From the NCBI GenBank assembly GCA_019456255.1, contig VRUG01000005.1:113416-177415 (forward strand): a stretch of 64,000 nucleotides of DNA, written 5' to 3'. Positions 9,132 through 18,320 of this stretch are shown piece after piece (within the stretch, counting starts at the first letter, position 1; each line of letters opens with the position of its first letter). Below the pieces are notes generated by a model. That model ran no database searches and was not told the DNA's origin. It was given only the letters and a program-made list of their open reading frames with translations. A program made the translations under genes and the position numbers. This stretch comes from Planctomycetota bacterium. GTDB lineage: Bacteria > Planctomycetota > Phycisphaerae > Sedimentisphaerales > Anaerobacaceae.

Positions 9132-9851
9132 TTAACCGGCGAATATGGCTGAACCGATACGCAGTATTGTCGCACCTTCTTCAATTGCGATTTCGTAGTC
9201 TGAGCTCATGCCCATACTCAACTCAGTGAACCGCGGTCCTCCGATTTTCTCGCCTCTAATCTCAGCAAACAGTTCTCTGGCACGGACAAAGCATGACCTT
9301 ATTACGTCCTTGTCGCGAGTCAAAGGTGCCATTGTCATCAGGCCAATCAAATTAATATTCGGAAAAGACTCTATTTGCTCTGCCAGATGTATTGCCGCTC
9401 CGACAGGGACGCCGTATTTCTGAGGTTCCTGGGAGGTGTTGACCTGCATAAGGACATTTTGCGAGATGTCCATTTTTGCAGCATTAGCGTTTATTTCTTC
9501 AGCCAGTCTAAGCGTATCGACGGAATGAATTAGCGACGCGATGTCTAAAGCCTGCCTCACCTTGTTTCGTTGGAGATGCCCTATCATGTGCCAGGTGACC
9601 TTTTCCGGCAGGTCCTCATCTTTTGCCTGGTCCAAAAACTCATCTACCTGCGCGGCAACCTTTTTAAGCTGTTGGATGCGATTTTCGCCAAGATCCGTAA
9701 AGCCCAAACGGATAATTTCTTTTATGTTTTTAATAGTTGTCGATTTAGTGACAACTATTAGTTTAATCCTCTTCGGGTCCCTGTCGGCACGTTCACAGGC
9801 AGATTTAATTACCTCTCTTACTCGTTCAATTCTTTCCGAAAGTTTTGCCAT
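9132..9851 (-). CDS. yggS: PLP homeostasis protein, YggS/PROSC family
   Basis: A 239-aa single-domain TIM-barrel PLP-binding protein. The PLP lysine lies in LIVVTKST near residue 36, followed by LGENRIQQL, WHMIGHLQRNKV, NTSQEPQKYG and LSMGMSSDYEIAIEEGATILRIG, all family signatures. It buffers free pyridoxal phosphate and affects amino-acid metabolism; no catalysis is established. It is 96 nt downstream of the Top6A-like gene on the same strand. Confidence 0.95.
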   Translation of the reverse strand: MAKLSERIERVREVIKSACERADRDPKRIKLIVVTKSTTIKNIKEIIRLGFTDLGENRIQQLKKVAAQVDEFLDQAKDEDLPEKVTWHMIGHLQRNKVRQALDIASLIHSVDTLRLAEEINANAAKMDISQNVLMQVNTSQEPQKYGVPVGAAIHLAEQIESFPNINLIGLMTMAPLTRDKDVIRSCFVRARELFAEIRGEKIGGPRFTELSMGMSSDYEIAIEEGATILRIGSAIFAG

Positions 9852-9947
9852 AAGTAATTATCGTGCCATTAAATTTCTATTCTGAATCTACCTAAAACGA
9901 AAGCGTGTTTAAGTTATCAACTTATACATATTTTTGCCAGTTAAAAT

Positions 9948-11042
9948 TTAGGGTAAAAATTTCGATGTATTTCTTAGCTTAGCAGGCAGATATTTATTTA
10001 CGACGAAATCCAGGCCGTGTTTCGCAAATGCCTGCTGCTCGACACGGACACCCATCTTCAGCATCTGGTTGATAGCTTTTTGCCAGGGCTTATGATGTTT
10101 CACAAACGGGTCGTTCTTGAGGGCATCTTTGGCTCTTTTGATGTCGACCTCTTTTAAGGGGTGGGTCGGCAGGTCATAAGTTATGATGTCCTGCGGTGTT
10201 ACGCCGAGAAAATGTACCGATGGTACGCAGAAAAACCTGTTCAAATGGGCGGCGTTTCCTGAACCGACTTTCAATGTGCGGTAGATGTTGAAATAGCCGT
10301 ATGGGTCGCCATCGACGAATGCGTAAACAGGAACTTTCAGCGATTCAGCGAGTCTTCTGATAAAACGTCTGCATGCCCGGGTCGGTACTCCACCCATGTT
10401 AACCAAAATACTTTTCGTTTTTCCCCAGTAGTCATATTTGACCAGCCTTTGGAACATACCCGCGGTTTCAATAGCGAGGATGAATTTTGCCTCGCCCTCG
10501 AATTTTAGATTTTCAACTTCTGTCGGGATGGAATATGCCCCTGAGCCGAACTTCGTACAATCGATTTTGATTTTGTTGCCCTTGTTATCAGTGTCAATAA
10601 CTATCAGTTTTCCTGCGATGTCACCGCCTTTTTCTTCAGGTGTAAATCCTAACTGTTCGCGGTTCACGCCGAACATCGCCTCGACATCATCCATTATCGT
10701 ATCGGATTCTGTTTGCTCACTAAAGCCCGCCTGTCCCCAGTTTTTCGATATGTAGTATGCCTCTCTTTTCGTGGCCATATCGTTGGTCTCTATTAGCTCT
10801 TTAGATAGTGACATCAGCTTGAGGCTCTGGGCGAAAGTCTTCACCGTATTTACTGTCAGGGTCCGCTGTTTATTTTTGCCGAGCATCTCGAAATAGCCTG
10901 TCTTCGGATGATATTTTACGTTGCTTAGCGAGCGAATCGGCGTAACCATTGTGGGGCTTTTGCTCTTTAAGATCTTTGCATGTATCTCTTTAGCGTTATC
11001 AGTTATTTTTTTCGTCACAGAAGAACTTTTTAATTTTGCCAT
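9948..11042 (-). CDS. Topoisomerase VI subunit A / Spo11-like protein, without an adjacent B subunit
   Basis: A 364-aa protein, about the usual length of archaeal Top6A. The winged-helix catalytic segment TKREAYYISKNW has tandem tyrosines at 96-97; by analogy with Spo11 the second is the likely nucleophile. The Toprim domain is complete: Glu192 in IETAGMF and the DGD triad at 244-246 in VYAFVDGDPYGYFN. Topo VI A cleaves DNA with a 5'-phosphotyrosine bond and normally needs the GHKL ATPase Top6B, but no Top6B-like gene occurs in this window. The start has a GGAG site 7 nt upstream. It may be a bacterial Topo VI subunit with a distant partner, or a solo nuclease. Confidence 0.85.
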   Translation of the reverse strand: MAKLKSSSVTKKITDNAKEIHAKILKSKSPTMVTPIRSLSNVKYHPKTGYFEMLGKNKQRTLTVNTVKTFAQSLKLMSLSKELIETNDMATKREAYYISKNWGQAGFSEQTESDTIMDDVEAMFGVNREQLGFTPEEKGGDIAGKLIVIDTDNKGNKIKIDCTKFGSGAYSIPTEVENLKFEGEAKFILAIETAGMFQRLVKYDYWGKTKSILVNMGGVPTRACRRFIRRLAESLKVPVYAFVDGDPYGYFNIYRTLKVGSGNAAHLNRFFCVPSVHFLGVTPQDIITYDLPTHPLKEVDIKRAKDALKNDPFVKHHKPWQKAINQMLKMGVRVEQQAFAKHGLDFVVNKYLPAKLRNTSKFLP

Positions 11043-11477
11043 TAAACCACTCCATGAAAAATCAATGTTATCGGCACACCTTACCGCAAAGATTATTGCA
11101 TTTCAAGCTATTTCGTGTTAATATGATTCCGAGAATATATCAGAAATTGGCGTAAAAAAGGCAAAAAAACTGTTTTTTAGCTTGCAATTTATTGTAGTAA
11201 AGAGTATACTACTGTCGATAAGTAAGGGGGACGAAAATCCTTTGAAAAAAGCTTAGCTGGCAGGTTTTTTGTTGTTAGTTTTTTTCAGATATGCTTAGAT
11301 GTGGGTGAGAATAGCTTGAGAAGTGAAAAAATACTGCCTATGGCAGTTTACTAAACCTCGGCGAGGCAGCGTGGCACATCGGTTTCCCCCCCAGCCGGTT
11401 CCACCACCTCGCCCTTTTTATGCGCAGAAAAATACCGTCAAATTAAAAAATAAAATCATAGTAAATGAAAGGGGATT
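11043..11477. other. Intergenic region upstream of the Top6A-like gene
   Basis: A 435-bp gap between two minus-strand genes. The half next to yjbQ holds a structured-RNA candidate (11325-11414). The half next to Top6A is AT-rich and has a weak minus-strand promoter-like pair (TTGAAA, 17 bp, TAAGGT) ahead of the Top6A start. No protein gene is supported. Confidence 0.5.
11325..11414 (-). ncRNA. Candidate structured small RNA ending in a terminator
   Basis: On the minus strand a GC-rich segment begins GGGCGAGG and folds back on CCTCGCC (7-bp outer stem), with GTGG/CCAC and CGG/CCG inside. It is followed by a second hairpin, ACTGCC-ATA-GGCAGT, and ATTTTTT, a standard intrinsic terminator. A promoter-like TTGACG, 15 bp, TAAAAA lies just before the first G. 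The GC content contrasts sharply with the AT-rich flanks. It does not match tRNA, 4.5S, 6S or tmRNA as far as I can tell. It has no coding capacity. It could instead be a mobile palindromic repeat. Confidence 0.5.
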
Positions 11478-11888
11478 CTATTCGCCCTTGATTTGTACCT
11501 TTACTTTTCTATTTCGCGGGCCGTCAAACTCGCAGAAAAAAATTCCCTGCCATGTCCCAAGATTTAACGTCCCATTATTTAATAAAATTTGCTGGCTTGT
11601 ACCTATCAGCGAGCTTTTTACATGTGAGTCTGAATTGCCCTCGCAATGCTGATACCCTGATTTGTTTTGCGGAATAAGGTCCGCCAGCGTTAGCAAAATA
11701 TCGTGCGGGACATCGGGGTCTGCGTTTTCATTTATCGTAATGCCTGCTGTTGTGTGCGGGCAGTAAACAATCACGTCGCCGTTAGAAATACCCGATTCAG
11801 AAACCACTGCATGTACCTGGCTTGTGATGTCAATCATCTGGTTGCGATCCTTGCTGTTGACACTAAAATCCATTTCGATGATTTTCAT
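11478..11888 (-). CDS. YjbQ/UPF0047 family protein
   Basis: A 136-aa protein. The frame opens 10 codons earlier inside argS, but MKIIEMDFSV at 11888 follows an AGGAG-rich ribosome-binding site, and this start leaves a 10-nt gap after argS. The family signature is clear: YCPHTTAGITINENADPDV, then HCEGNSDSHVKSSLIG and GTWQGIFFCEFDGPR. Members form trimers and show weak thiamine-phosphate-synthase activity; the true role is not settled. It is probably cotranscribed with rsfS and argS. Confidence 0.92.
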   Translation of the reverse strand: MKIIEMDFSVNSKDRNQMIDITSQVHAVVSESGISNGDVIVYCPHTTAGITINENADPDVPHDILLTLADLIPQNKSGYQHCEGNSDSHVKSSLIGTSQQILLNNGTLNLGTWQGIFFCEFDGPRNRKVKVQIKGE

Positions 11889-11898
11889 TTGTCCTCTC

Positions 11899-13929
11899 CT
11901 ACATCTGTTCGACGACATTGATTCCTAAAAGTTCATGTAGACCGTGCCCGATAGTTTTTGCCGTCAGGTCGCAAAGTAAAAGCCTTGTCGGTCTTTGAGC
12001 CTTGTCGGCTTTTAGTACCGGACAATTGGTATAAAAGGCGCTGAATTTCTGGGCCAGTTCATACAGGTAGCTTGTTAAAAAGTTCGGCTTATAGTCGGCG
12101 GCGGCTCCTTCGATGGCTTCGCCGTAACGGCAAAGATGCTTGGCCAAATCCAATTCAGTCGGGTCGGTTAGATTCAATTCGTTTATGCCCGCCAGTTCGG
12201 TCTTAATGTCAACATCTTTACTTTGCGCCTTGCGCTCGATTGATTTGATTCTTGCGTAGGCATATTGCATGTACGGTGCGGTGTTGCCGTCCATTGCCAG
12301 CATCTTCTCGAAACTGAAAATATAGTCGCTGGTGCGGTTGTTGGAATAATCTGCGTATTTGACCGCTCCGATACCGACGGCATTTGCGATTTCCTCCTTT
12401 TTATCATCACTTAGCTCAGGATTTTTTTCGTTAACGACTTTCCGGGCTTTTCCTACTGCTTCTTCGAGCAGTTCCTTTAGCTTAATGTTTTCCCCGCTTC
12501 TGGTTTTGAAAGGCTTACCGTCCTCGCCGAGAACGCTGCCGAAAGTAACGTGCTTTAAGTCGGCATCTTTTGACCACCCAGCCATTTTCGCCACCGCAAA
12601 GACCATCTCGAAATGCAATGCCTGCCTTGCATCGGTTACATATACAATGGTGTCAGCTTTTAACTTGCCAACACGATACCTGATAGCTGCCAGGTCGGTC
12701 GTAGCGTAAAGATAAGCACCATCTGTCTTTTGAATGATAAGAGGCAGCCGCTCACCTTCCTTATTCTTAAAACCATCAGGATGTGCACAAATAGCGCCAT
12801 CCGATTCTTCAGCAAGGCCCTTTTTCTTTAACTGTGCAACAACCTCTGGCAGCATATCTCTGTAAAAACTCTCGCCACGAATCTCTTTATCTCCATCGAA
12901 AAAGATGTCAAGCATTTTATAAATCTCGTTACAATGCTCCAGTGAGATTTTTTTGATAAGATTCCAGGCATCCTTTTCTTGTTTGTTGTCTGGATTATCA
13001 ATATCCTGCAACATTGTCGTTATATGGCGCGACAAGAATTCATATTCGATTTGAAAGTACTGAAAAGCATTGTCACCTTTTTTTCTTGTTGATACCGTTA
13101 GCCCCATACCAGCCACGGATGTCTCTATTAGGTTCACGTATTGATATAAAGTAGTTATTTCCTCCCACAAATCAAGTGGTGGTGCATGAACAAGCGTTTC
13201 TAAAAATGGTCCAAAGAATTTGTAGGCATCACCTTTTGCTGCAACAAAATCATCTTGCCAGTCTTTCTCGTGCCGGTCGCGTATACGTTGGCAGAGTTCT
13301 TTCAGTCGATCCTTATCTCCGGCGTATGCCTGCAATTCGCTGAGTTCAGTTTTATAGTATGGCGGCTCTCCATGCTTGCTCGCCATACGTAAGTGCCATA
13401 GCCCAAGGATTACTTTACCCAATGAAGTACCCCAGTCGCCGATATGGTTTTGTCGTTTTACGTCATGGCCTAAAAATTCGAGCATTCGGCAGATACAATC
13501 GCCTATGATGGTGCTTCTCAGATGGCCTACATGCATCTGCTTTGCGATGTTCGGGCCTGAAAAATCAACCACAATGGTTTTCGGCTTATTGGTTTTATTT
13601 ATTCCAAGATGATTTGTTTTGTCAGCGTTTATTTCAAGCAGTGTCTTAGCGAGGTAGTCAGGTTTTAGCCGCAGGTTAATAAATCCGGGCCCTGCGATTT
13701 CAGGGGCCTCGCAAATATCGCTTATATCAATTTTCTCAACTATTTTTTCCGCTAACTCGCGAGGCTTGGCCTTGGTCTTTTTTGCAAGCGCCATCACACC
13801 GTTGACCTGATAGTCGCCGAACTTCGGGTCCTTGGAAAGTCGTACGATGGCGGGGCTATCGGGCTCGCCTGAGATATCAGCCATCACATCGCTGATTCGC
13901 TCTTCAAGTATGTCAATCGCGGGTATCAT
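11899..13929 (-). CDS. argS: Arginyl-tRNA synthetase
   Basis: A 676-aa class I synthetase, longer than the common 550-590 aa. The N-terminal Add-1 domain spans about residues 1-110. The HIGH-type motif is in SGPNIAKQMHVGHLRS near residue 133. The KMSKS loop is replaced by EDGKPFKTRSGE, a known degeneracy in ArgRS. The C-terminal anticodon domain includes YAYARIKSI and ends with the family-like LGINVVEQM. The start codon overlaps the rsfS stop by 4 nt. Confidence 0.96.
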   Translation of the reverse strand: MIPAIDILEERISDVMADISGEPDSPAIVRLSKDPKFGDYQVNGVMALAKKTKAKPRELAEKIVEKIDISDICEAPEIAGPGFINLRLKPDYLAKTLLEINADKTNHLGINKTNKPKTIVVDFSGPNIAKQMHVGHLRSTIIGDCICRMLEFLGHDVKRQNHIGDWGTSLGKVILGLWHLRMASKHGEPPYYKTELSELQAYAGDKDRLKELCQRIRDRHEKDWQDDFVAAKGDAYKFFGPFLETLVHAPPLDLWEEITTLYQYVNLIETSVAGMGLTVSTRKKGDNAFQYFQIEYEFLSRHITTMLQDIDNPDNKQEKDAWNLIKKISLEHCNEIYKMLDIFFDGDKEIRGESFYRDMLPEVVAQLKKKGLAEESDGAICAHPDGFKNKEGERLPLIIQKTDGAYLYATTDLAAIRYRVGKLKADTIVYVTDARQALHFEMVFAVAKMAGWSKDADLKHVTFGSVLGEDGKPFKTRSGENIKLKELLEEAVGKARKVVNEKNPELSDDKKEEIANAVGIGAVKYADYSNNRTSDYIFSFEKMLAMDGNTAPYMQYAYARIKSIERKAQSKDVDIKTELAGINELNLTDPTELDLAKHLCRYGEAIEGAAADYKPNFLTSYLYELAQKFSAFYTNCPVLKADKAQRPTRLLLCDLTAKTIGHGLHELLGINVVEQM

Positions 13930-14285
13930 TTAATCGATAGCCTTTCAGCGTCGCCCCAAAGCAGTTCCAAATCGTAATAGTCACGGTATTCGGTATCAAA
14001 GAGATGGATTACGACGTCAACAAAATCAACCAGTATCCATTTTCCCTGTTCGTAACCGGCTCTTCCGAACCGCTGATGCCCCAATTTTTTTCCATGCTCG
14101 CAGATGTCATCAGAGACCGATCGCATCTGCCTCTCGCTGGTGCCGGTGGCTATTACGAAGAAATCCGTAGCAGGGCTTTTGCCCCTTAAATCCATAACCA
14201 CGATGTCGGTGCAATGGCTATCCTCTGCTATTTTAGCCGCAGCTATCGCGAACTCTTTTGAATCTGTAATTTTCTTTTTTGCCAA
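13926..14285 (-). CDS. rsfS: Ribosomal silencing factor RsfS (Iojap family)
   Basis: A 119-aa protein with the family core DIVVMDLRGKSPATDFFVIATG, then RFGRAGYEQGKWILVDFVDVVIHLFD and the YYDLELLW ending. RsfS binds L14 on the large subunit and blocks subunit joining in starvation. It is first in the rsfS-argS-yjbQ unit, with a 4-nt overlap to argS. The usual neighbour nadD is not adjacent here. Confidence 0.95.
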   Translation of the reverse strand: MAKKKITDSKEFAIAAAKIAEDSHCTDIVVMDLRGKSPATDFFVIATGTSERQMRSVSDDICEHGKKLGHQRFGRAGYEQGKWILVDFVDVVIHLFDTEYRDYYDLELLWGDAERLSIK

Positions 14286-14303
14286 GTTCTTGCCTCAATT
14301 CAT

Positions 14304-14337
14304 AAATAAAAAAGGGTGACCCGAAAAAGGCCACCCC
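14304..14337 (-). terminator. Intrinsic terminator downstream of hppA
   Basis: On the minus strand GGGTGGCC and GGTCACCC form an 8-bp stem (one G-T pair) around TTTTTCG, followed by TTTTTTATTT. It separates hppA from rsfS. Confidence 0.85.
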
Positions 14338-14415
14338 GATAGTTTACCATATCGAAAGTCTGCGTCAACTGTCAGATTAATCTGCCTATACCAATTGGAT
14401 TTAATTCTTGCGACC

Positions 14416-14492
14416 CACTGTCATTCCCGCGAAAGCGGGAATCCATAGGTTTATATGCACTGGATGCCTGCTTTCGCAGGCATGACACAGTG
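14416..14492. repeat. REP-like pair of GC-rich palindromes
   Basis: Two 8-bp-stem hairpins, ATTCCCGC-GAAA-GCGGGAAT (14423-14442) and ATGCCTGC-TTTC-GCAGGCAT (14464-14483), face each other in inverted orientation. Outer arms TGTCAT/ATGACA and inner arms ATCCA/TGGAT also pair, so the whole 77 bp can fold as one cruciform. The motif with CATTCCCGCGAAAGCGGGAA is a widespread bacterial REP-type repeat. It sits in the hppA 3' spacer. No transposase is near. Confidence 0.85.
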
Positions 14493-14537
14493 ATTGATAG
14501 TCTATCAAAAAGCATATTTATCTTAGTCCAACTGGTA

Positions 14538-16955
14538 CTAATTGCCCATACCAAGTGCATCAGCAATTATTGGTGAAAATTTAACGATAAGACCGGCAAA
14601 GGCGACGCTTACCATGCTCATCAGTTTGATCAGGATGTTCAAGCTTGGCCCGGAAGTATCTTTGAACGGGTCACCGACGGTATCGCCGACCACCGCGGCC
14701 TTATGAGCCTCAGAGCCTTTGCCTCCCAGGTTCCCCTTTTCGATGTACTTTTTGGCATTGTCCCACGAGCCGCCTGCATTGTTTAGTGACACAGCCAGTA
14801 CAAATCCGCAGCTTACACCGCCCGCCAGCAGACCCATCAGTCCGGCGATTCCGAGTACAAGTCCGCCAATAATAGGAACAAAGATAGCCAGCAGTGACGG
14901 GATAATCATTTCCCTTTGTGCGCCCTGCGTTGAAATTTCCACGCATCTGGCGTAATCGGGTTTGCCCGTACCGTCCAGGATGCCCGGGATCTCTCTGAAC
15001 TGTCTGCGTACCTCATTGACCATGTCGCCTGCGGTTTTGCCGACAGCTTTCATTGTCATCGCACAGAAAAGAAACGCCATCATCGCACCGATGAACATCC
15101 CGCATATAAGTTTGGGGTTCATGATGGTGAGGTTATATGCAAAGACGAAGTCTGTAATAGATGCGGTTGTGACATCGATAGCGCCTTCGACTTTTGTTAC
15201 GGCATCTCCGACAGCGAAAGTCACGTTCCCGACTTTATATGTACCGCCATTCTCAGTAGCGAATTTTTCAACCCAGATTTTAACACCGCCAATAAAAGCC
15301 GCTAGCAATGCCAGTGCTGTCAGAGCAGCTGAACCAATCGCAAAGCCTTTACCTGTCGCAGCGGTCGTATTGCCCAGTGAATCCAGAGCGTCAGTTCTTT
15401 TTCTGACCTCTTCACCGAGCCCTGCCATTTCCGCGTTACCGCCGGCGTTGTCAGCGATTGGGCCGTAAGCGTCAGTTGCTAAAGTAATGCCCAATGTTGC
15501 CAGCATACCAACTGCGGCGATGCCGATACCGTAAAGACCAATCGCGATATTTGTAAATCCGCCCGGCAGACCGAACGCAAAGAGAATGCATGTCACGATA
15601 GTAATTACCGGCAGTGCAGAAGAATACATACCTGTTGCCAGGCCGTTAATGATTGTTGTTGCCGGTCCCATCTCGGCTTGCTCTGCGATGCTCCTGGTGG
15701 GAGAGTATTCGTCGGAGGTGTAGTATTCGGTGAACTGGCCTATCAGCACGCCGCCTAACAAACCTGCGACAACCGAACCAAACAGTCCCCATGTCAGCCA
15801 CCCGGTCGATGCCATTACTGCTACGGCGGCGATGATTAGTACCGTACTGCTGAGCGTTCCTGTAAGCAGGGCACGCAAAAGATTTTTCTGCGACGCGTTT
15901 TCTTTGCATCGTACGAGAAAAATACCGACTATCGAAAGTATAATACCGACACCAGCAATGAATGTCGGAACCAGAACCGCGTTTAACGGTGTCATCTTGT
16001 CACCGAGTACGTTTATCGAAAGAACGGCGCCTAATGCAGCGGCTGCTAAGATTGAACCGCAGTAACTTTCAAACAGGTCGGCTCCCATACCCGCGACATC
16101 GCCAACATTATCACCAACATTGTCAGCTATCGTTGCCGGGTTTCTTGGGTCGTCTTCTGGGATGCCGGCTTCTATTTTACCGACAAGGTCCGCGCCAACG
16201 TCGGCTGCTTTGGTATAGATACCGCCGCCGACACGGGCGAACAACGCCTGAGTCGAAGCACCCATCCCGAATGTCACCATGGTTGATGTGATTTCAACAA
16301 GCTTCGTAGAAGGTAACATTCCAACTGGCACCCACTCGATGCCGAGCCATGTAAGACCGTTTGCCATGTGCTCCGCGGTATAAATCAACTTATCAAGGAT
16401 CAGATACCAGACTGTAATATTTAAAAGTCCAAAGCCCACAACTATAAGGCCCATTACAGCACCGCTTCTAAAAGCGATCTGCAGTCCCGCGTTAAGACTT
16501 TTCATTGCGCCCTGTGCCGTTCGAGATGAAGCATTTGTGGCTGTCTTCATACCTAAAAAGCCGCACAATGCACTAAGAAAGCCTGCCGAGAGAAACGCTA
16601 TCGGCATAAAGGGACTCTGCAAGCCGAGATAAGCCAGAATTGAAAATACTATGAAGAAAAGCAGAAATACAAATGCTACTATCTTATATTGGCTGAAAAG
16701 ATAGGCATGTGCACCTTCGCGGACATAGCCTGCGATTTCTATCATTTTTTCGTTTCCTTCATCTTCAGCCATCACTTTCTTATAGAAAATAAAGGCGATT
16801 ATTAACGCCAAAATTGCGCTCAGCGGAGCTATGAACCATGTCAGCGGGATACCATCGTATAAGCCGTGTAAAGGACAGCCTTCTCCTGCGAACGCAGCCG
16901 TACTAAGTAGAGGCAAAAGCATCAAAAACGATAGGGGGGGCTTAAAATTCTTCAC
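14538..16955 (-). CDS. hppA: Membrane-bound K+-dependent ion-pumping pyrophosphatase
   Basis: An 805-aa polytopic membrane protein with an N-terminal hydrophobic leader (residues 1-24) and about 16 further membrane segments. The pyrophosphate-binding block [18 protein letters not shown] is followed by [18 protein letters not shown]. The stretch [16 protein letters not shown] has alanine where K+-independent enzymes carry lysine, so the enzyme should need K+; whether it pumps Na+ or H+ cannot be read safely. It couples PPi hydrolysis to ion export. The start is GTG, with AAGGAG 8 nt upstream. It is monocistronic between two hairpins. Confidence 0.96.
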   Translation of the reverse strand: MKNFKPPLSFLMLLPLLSTAAFAGEGCPLHGLYDGIPLTWFIAPLSAILALIIAFIFYKKVMAEDEGNEKMIEIAGYVREGAHAYLFSQYKIVAFVFLLFFIVFSILAYLGLQSPFMPIAFLSAGFLSALCGFLGMKTATNASSRTAQGAMKSLNAGLQIAFRSGAVMGLIVVGFGLLNITVWYLILDKLIYTAEHMANGLTWLGIEWVPVGMLPSTKLVEITSTMVTFGMGASTQALFARVGGGIYTKAADVGADLVGKIEAGIPEDDPRNPATIADNVGDNVGDVAGMGADLFESYCGSILAAAALGAVLSINVLGDKMTPLNAVLVPTFIAGVGIILSIVGIFLVRCKENASQKNLLRALLTGTLSSTVLIIAAVAVMASTGWLTWGLFGSVVAGLLGGVLIGQFTEYYTSDEYSPTRSIAEQAEMGPATTIINGLATGMYSSALPVITIVTCILFAFGLPGGFTNIAIGLYGIGIAAVGMLATLGITLATDAYGPIADNAGGNAEMAGLGEEVRKRTDALDSLGNTTAATGKGFAIGSAALTALALLAAFIGGVKIWVEKFATENGGTYKVGNVTFAVGDAVTKVEGAIDVTTASITDFVFAYNLTIMNPKLICGMFIGAMMAFLFCAMTMKAVGKTAGDMVNEVRRQFREIPGILDGTGKPDYARCVEISTQGAQREMIIPSLLAIFVPIIGGLVLGIAGLMGLLAGGVSCGFVLAVSLNNAGGSWDNAKKYIEKGNLGGKGSEAHKAAVVGDTVGDPFKDTSGPSLNILIKLMSMVSVAFAGLIVKFSPIIADALGMGN

Positions 16956-17023
16956 TTTCTTAACTCCTTACTGGAATAACAATAAAATACGTAGAACTAC
17001 TTACAAGTTAGTCTATGAGTTTA

Positions 17024-17056
17024 CACAAACGAGGCTTTTTTTCAAGCCTTTTTGTG
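17024..17056 (-). terminator. Hairpin between argJ and hppA, possible argJ terminator
   Basis: AGGCTT and AAGCCT form a 6-bp stem over a 6-nt loop, extended by outer CACAAA/TTTGTG arms. On the minus strand it lies 45 nt past the argJ stop. The T-run after the stem is poor in that direction, so the function is uncertain. Confidence 0.4.
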
Positions 17057-17100
17057 ATGAATACTTCAAAGACGCAAATTTCGACATAAGTACGTATCGG

Positions 17101-18303
17101 TTAGGTATGGTAATCAGCGTTAATACTTACGTATTCGCTGGTTAGGTCGCAGCCGTAACAGAAATCGCTCGCCTTGCCCGCCCCCAAATCAACTGTTATG
17201 GTGTGTTCGGGCTGAGAAATCACCTTGCTTGCTTTTTTAGTATCAAAACTGGCGGGTTTGCCGTTTTTAAATACTGATATCGCCCCTATTTTGCATGAGA
17301 GCTTTCCGAGATTTAATTTTATCCCAGCTGAACCAACCGCACAAATAATCCTGCCCCAGTTCGGGTCGGCGCCTTTTACCGCACATTTCACCAGCGGATA
17401 GTCAGCTATCGCGCGGGCGGCTTTGGAGGCATCAGCTTTTGACGCTGCACCTTTTATTACAACTTTGAACATCCGCGTCGCACCTTCGGCATCAAGAGCC
17501 ATCTGCTTTGCAAGGTCATCACAAAGGTCAGCTAATGTTTTGGCGAATTTTTTGTATCGCGGGCACTGACTTGTTATTGCCCGATTGCCCGCCAATCCCG
17601 TCGCCAGAATAATAGCGGTATCATTAGTGCTTTGATGCATGTCAACGGTGAGTTTATTTAGCGATTCGCCGATAGCTTGTTTTAGCGCCTTGGCAAGTAG
17701 AGATTTTGTTATCGCGATATCAGTTGTGATAAAGCAAAGAGTCGTTGCCATGTTAGGCCCTATCATCCCAGCGCCCTTGGTAGTACCTGCTATAGTGACT
17801 TTTTTGCCGGAGATTTCGATTTTTCGTATGCCCTGCTTGACTTTCGTATCTGTTGTCATTATCGCTTTGGCAAAATCGAGTCCCGCCTTTGCAGAAGCCG
17901 AAAGTTTATTGACAGCTTTTGTTATTCCTGCCGTAATTTTTTTTACGGGTAACTGCTCGCCGATAATTCCTGTCGATGCAACGAGAATGTTTTGCGGTTT
18001 GTCTTCGATTTGCTTTGCGGTTTCGGCGCACATTTTTATGGCATCTTTAATTCCCTGCCGGCCCGTGCAGGCGTTGGCGTTTCCGGAGTTGACCACCACT
18101 GCGTAAATTTCGCGGCTCTTTACATGCTGTTTGGAAATTATTACAGGAGCTGCGACTATCTTATTTGTTGTAAATACCGCTGCTGCCTTTGCCCCGGTAG
18201 GACAGACGATTAGTCCCATATCGGGCTTGCGTGACCGTTTTACGCCGCACGAAATACCTGCTGCTAAGAATCCTTTTGGACTTGTTATGGTATTATTTTT
18301 CAT
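17101..18303 (-). CDS. argJ: Bifunctional glutamate N-acetyltransferase/amino-acid acetyltransferase
   Basis: A 400-aa Ntn-fold enzyme that self-cleaves into alpha and beta chains. The cleavage region TTKGAGMIGPNMATTLCFI near residue 180 holds the nucleophilic threonine. GNANACTG and DPNWGRIICAVG are also family hallmarks. It transfers acetyl from N-acetylornithine to glutamate, the cyclic arginine pathway, and in some organisms also uses acetyl-CoA. It lies 17 nt downstream of argC; argB and argD are not in the window. Confidence 0.96.
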   Translation of the reverse strand: MKNNTITSPKGFLAAGISCGVKRSRKPDMGLIVCPTGAKAAAVFTTNKIVAAPVIISKQHVKSREIYAVVVNSGNANACTGRQGIKDAIKMCAETAKQIEDKPQNILVASTGIIGEQLPVKKITAGITKAVNKLSASAKAGLDFAKAIMTTDTKVKQGIRKIEISGKKVTIAGTTKGAGMIGPNMATTLCFITTDIAITKSLLAKALKQAIGESLNKLTVDMHQSTNDTAIILATGLAGNRAITSQCPRYKKFAKTLADLCDDLAKQMALDAEGATRMFKVVIKGAASKADASKAARAIADYPLVKCAVKGADPNWGRIICAVGSAGIKLNLGKLSCKIGAISVFKNGKPASFDTKKASKVISQPEHTITVDLGAGKASDFCYGCDLTSEYVSINADYHT

Positions 18304-18320
18304 AGTCGGCTCGAAATTTC

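Noticed and set aside
11325..11414. A tRNA-like reading of the GC-rich segment
   Set aside because: GGTGGTGGAACCGG resembles the 5' part of tRNA-Leu or tRNA-Ser, but no anticodon arm, T-loop GTTCRA or acceptor pairing could be built.
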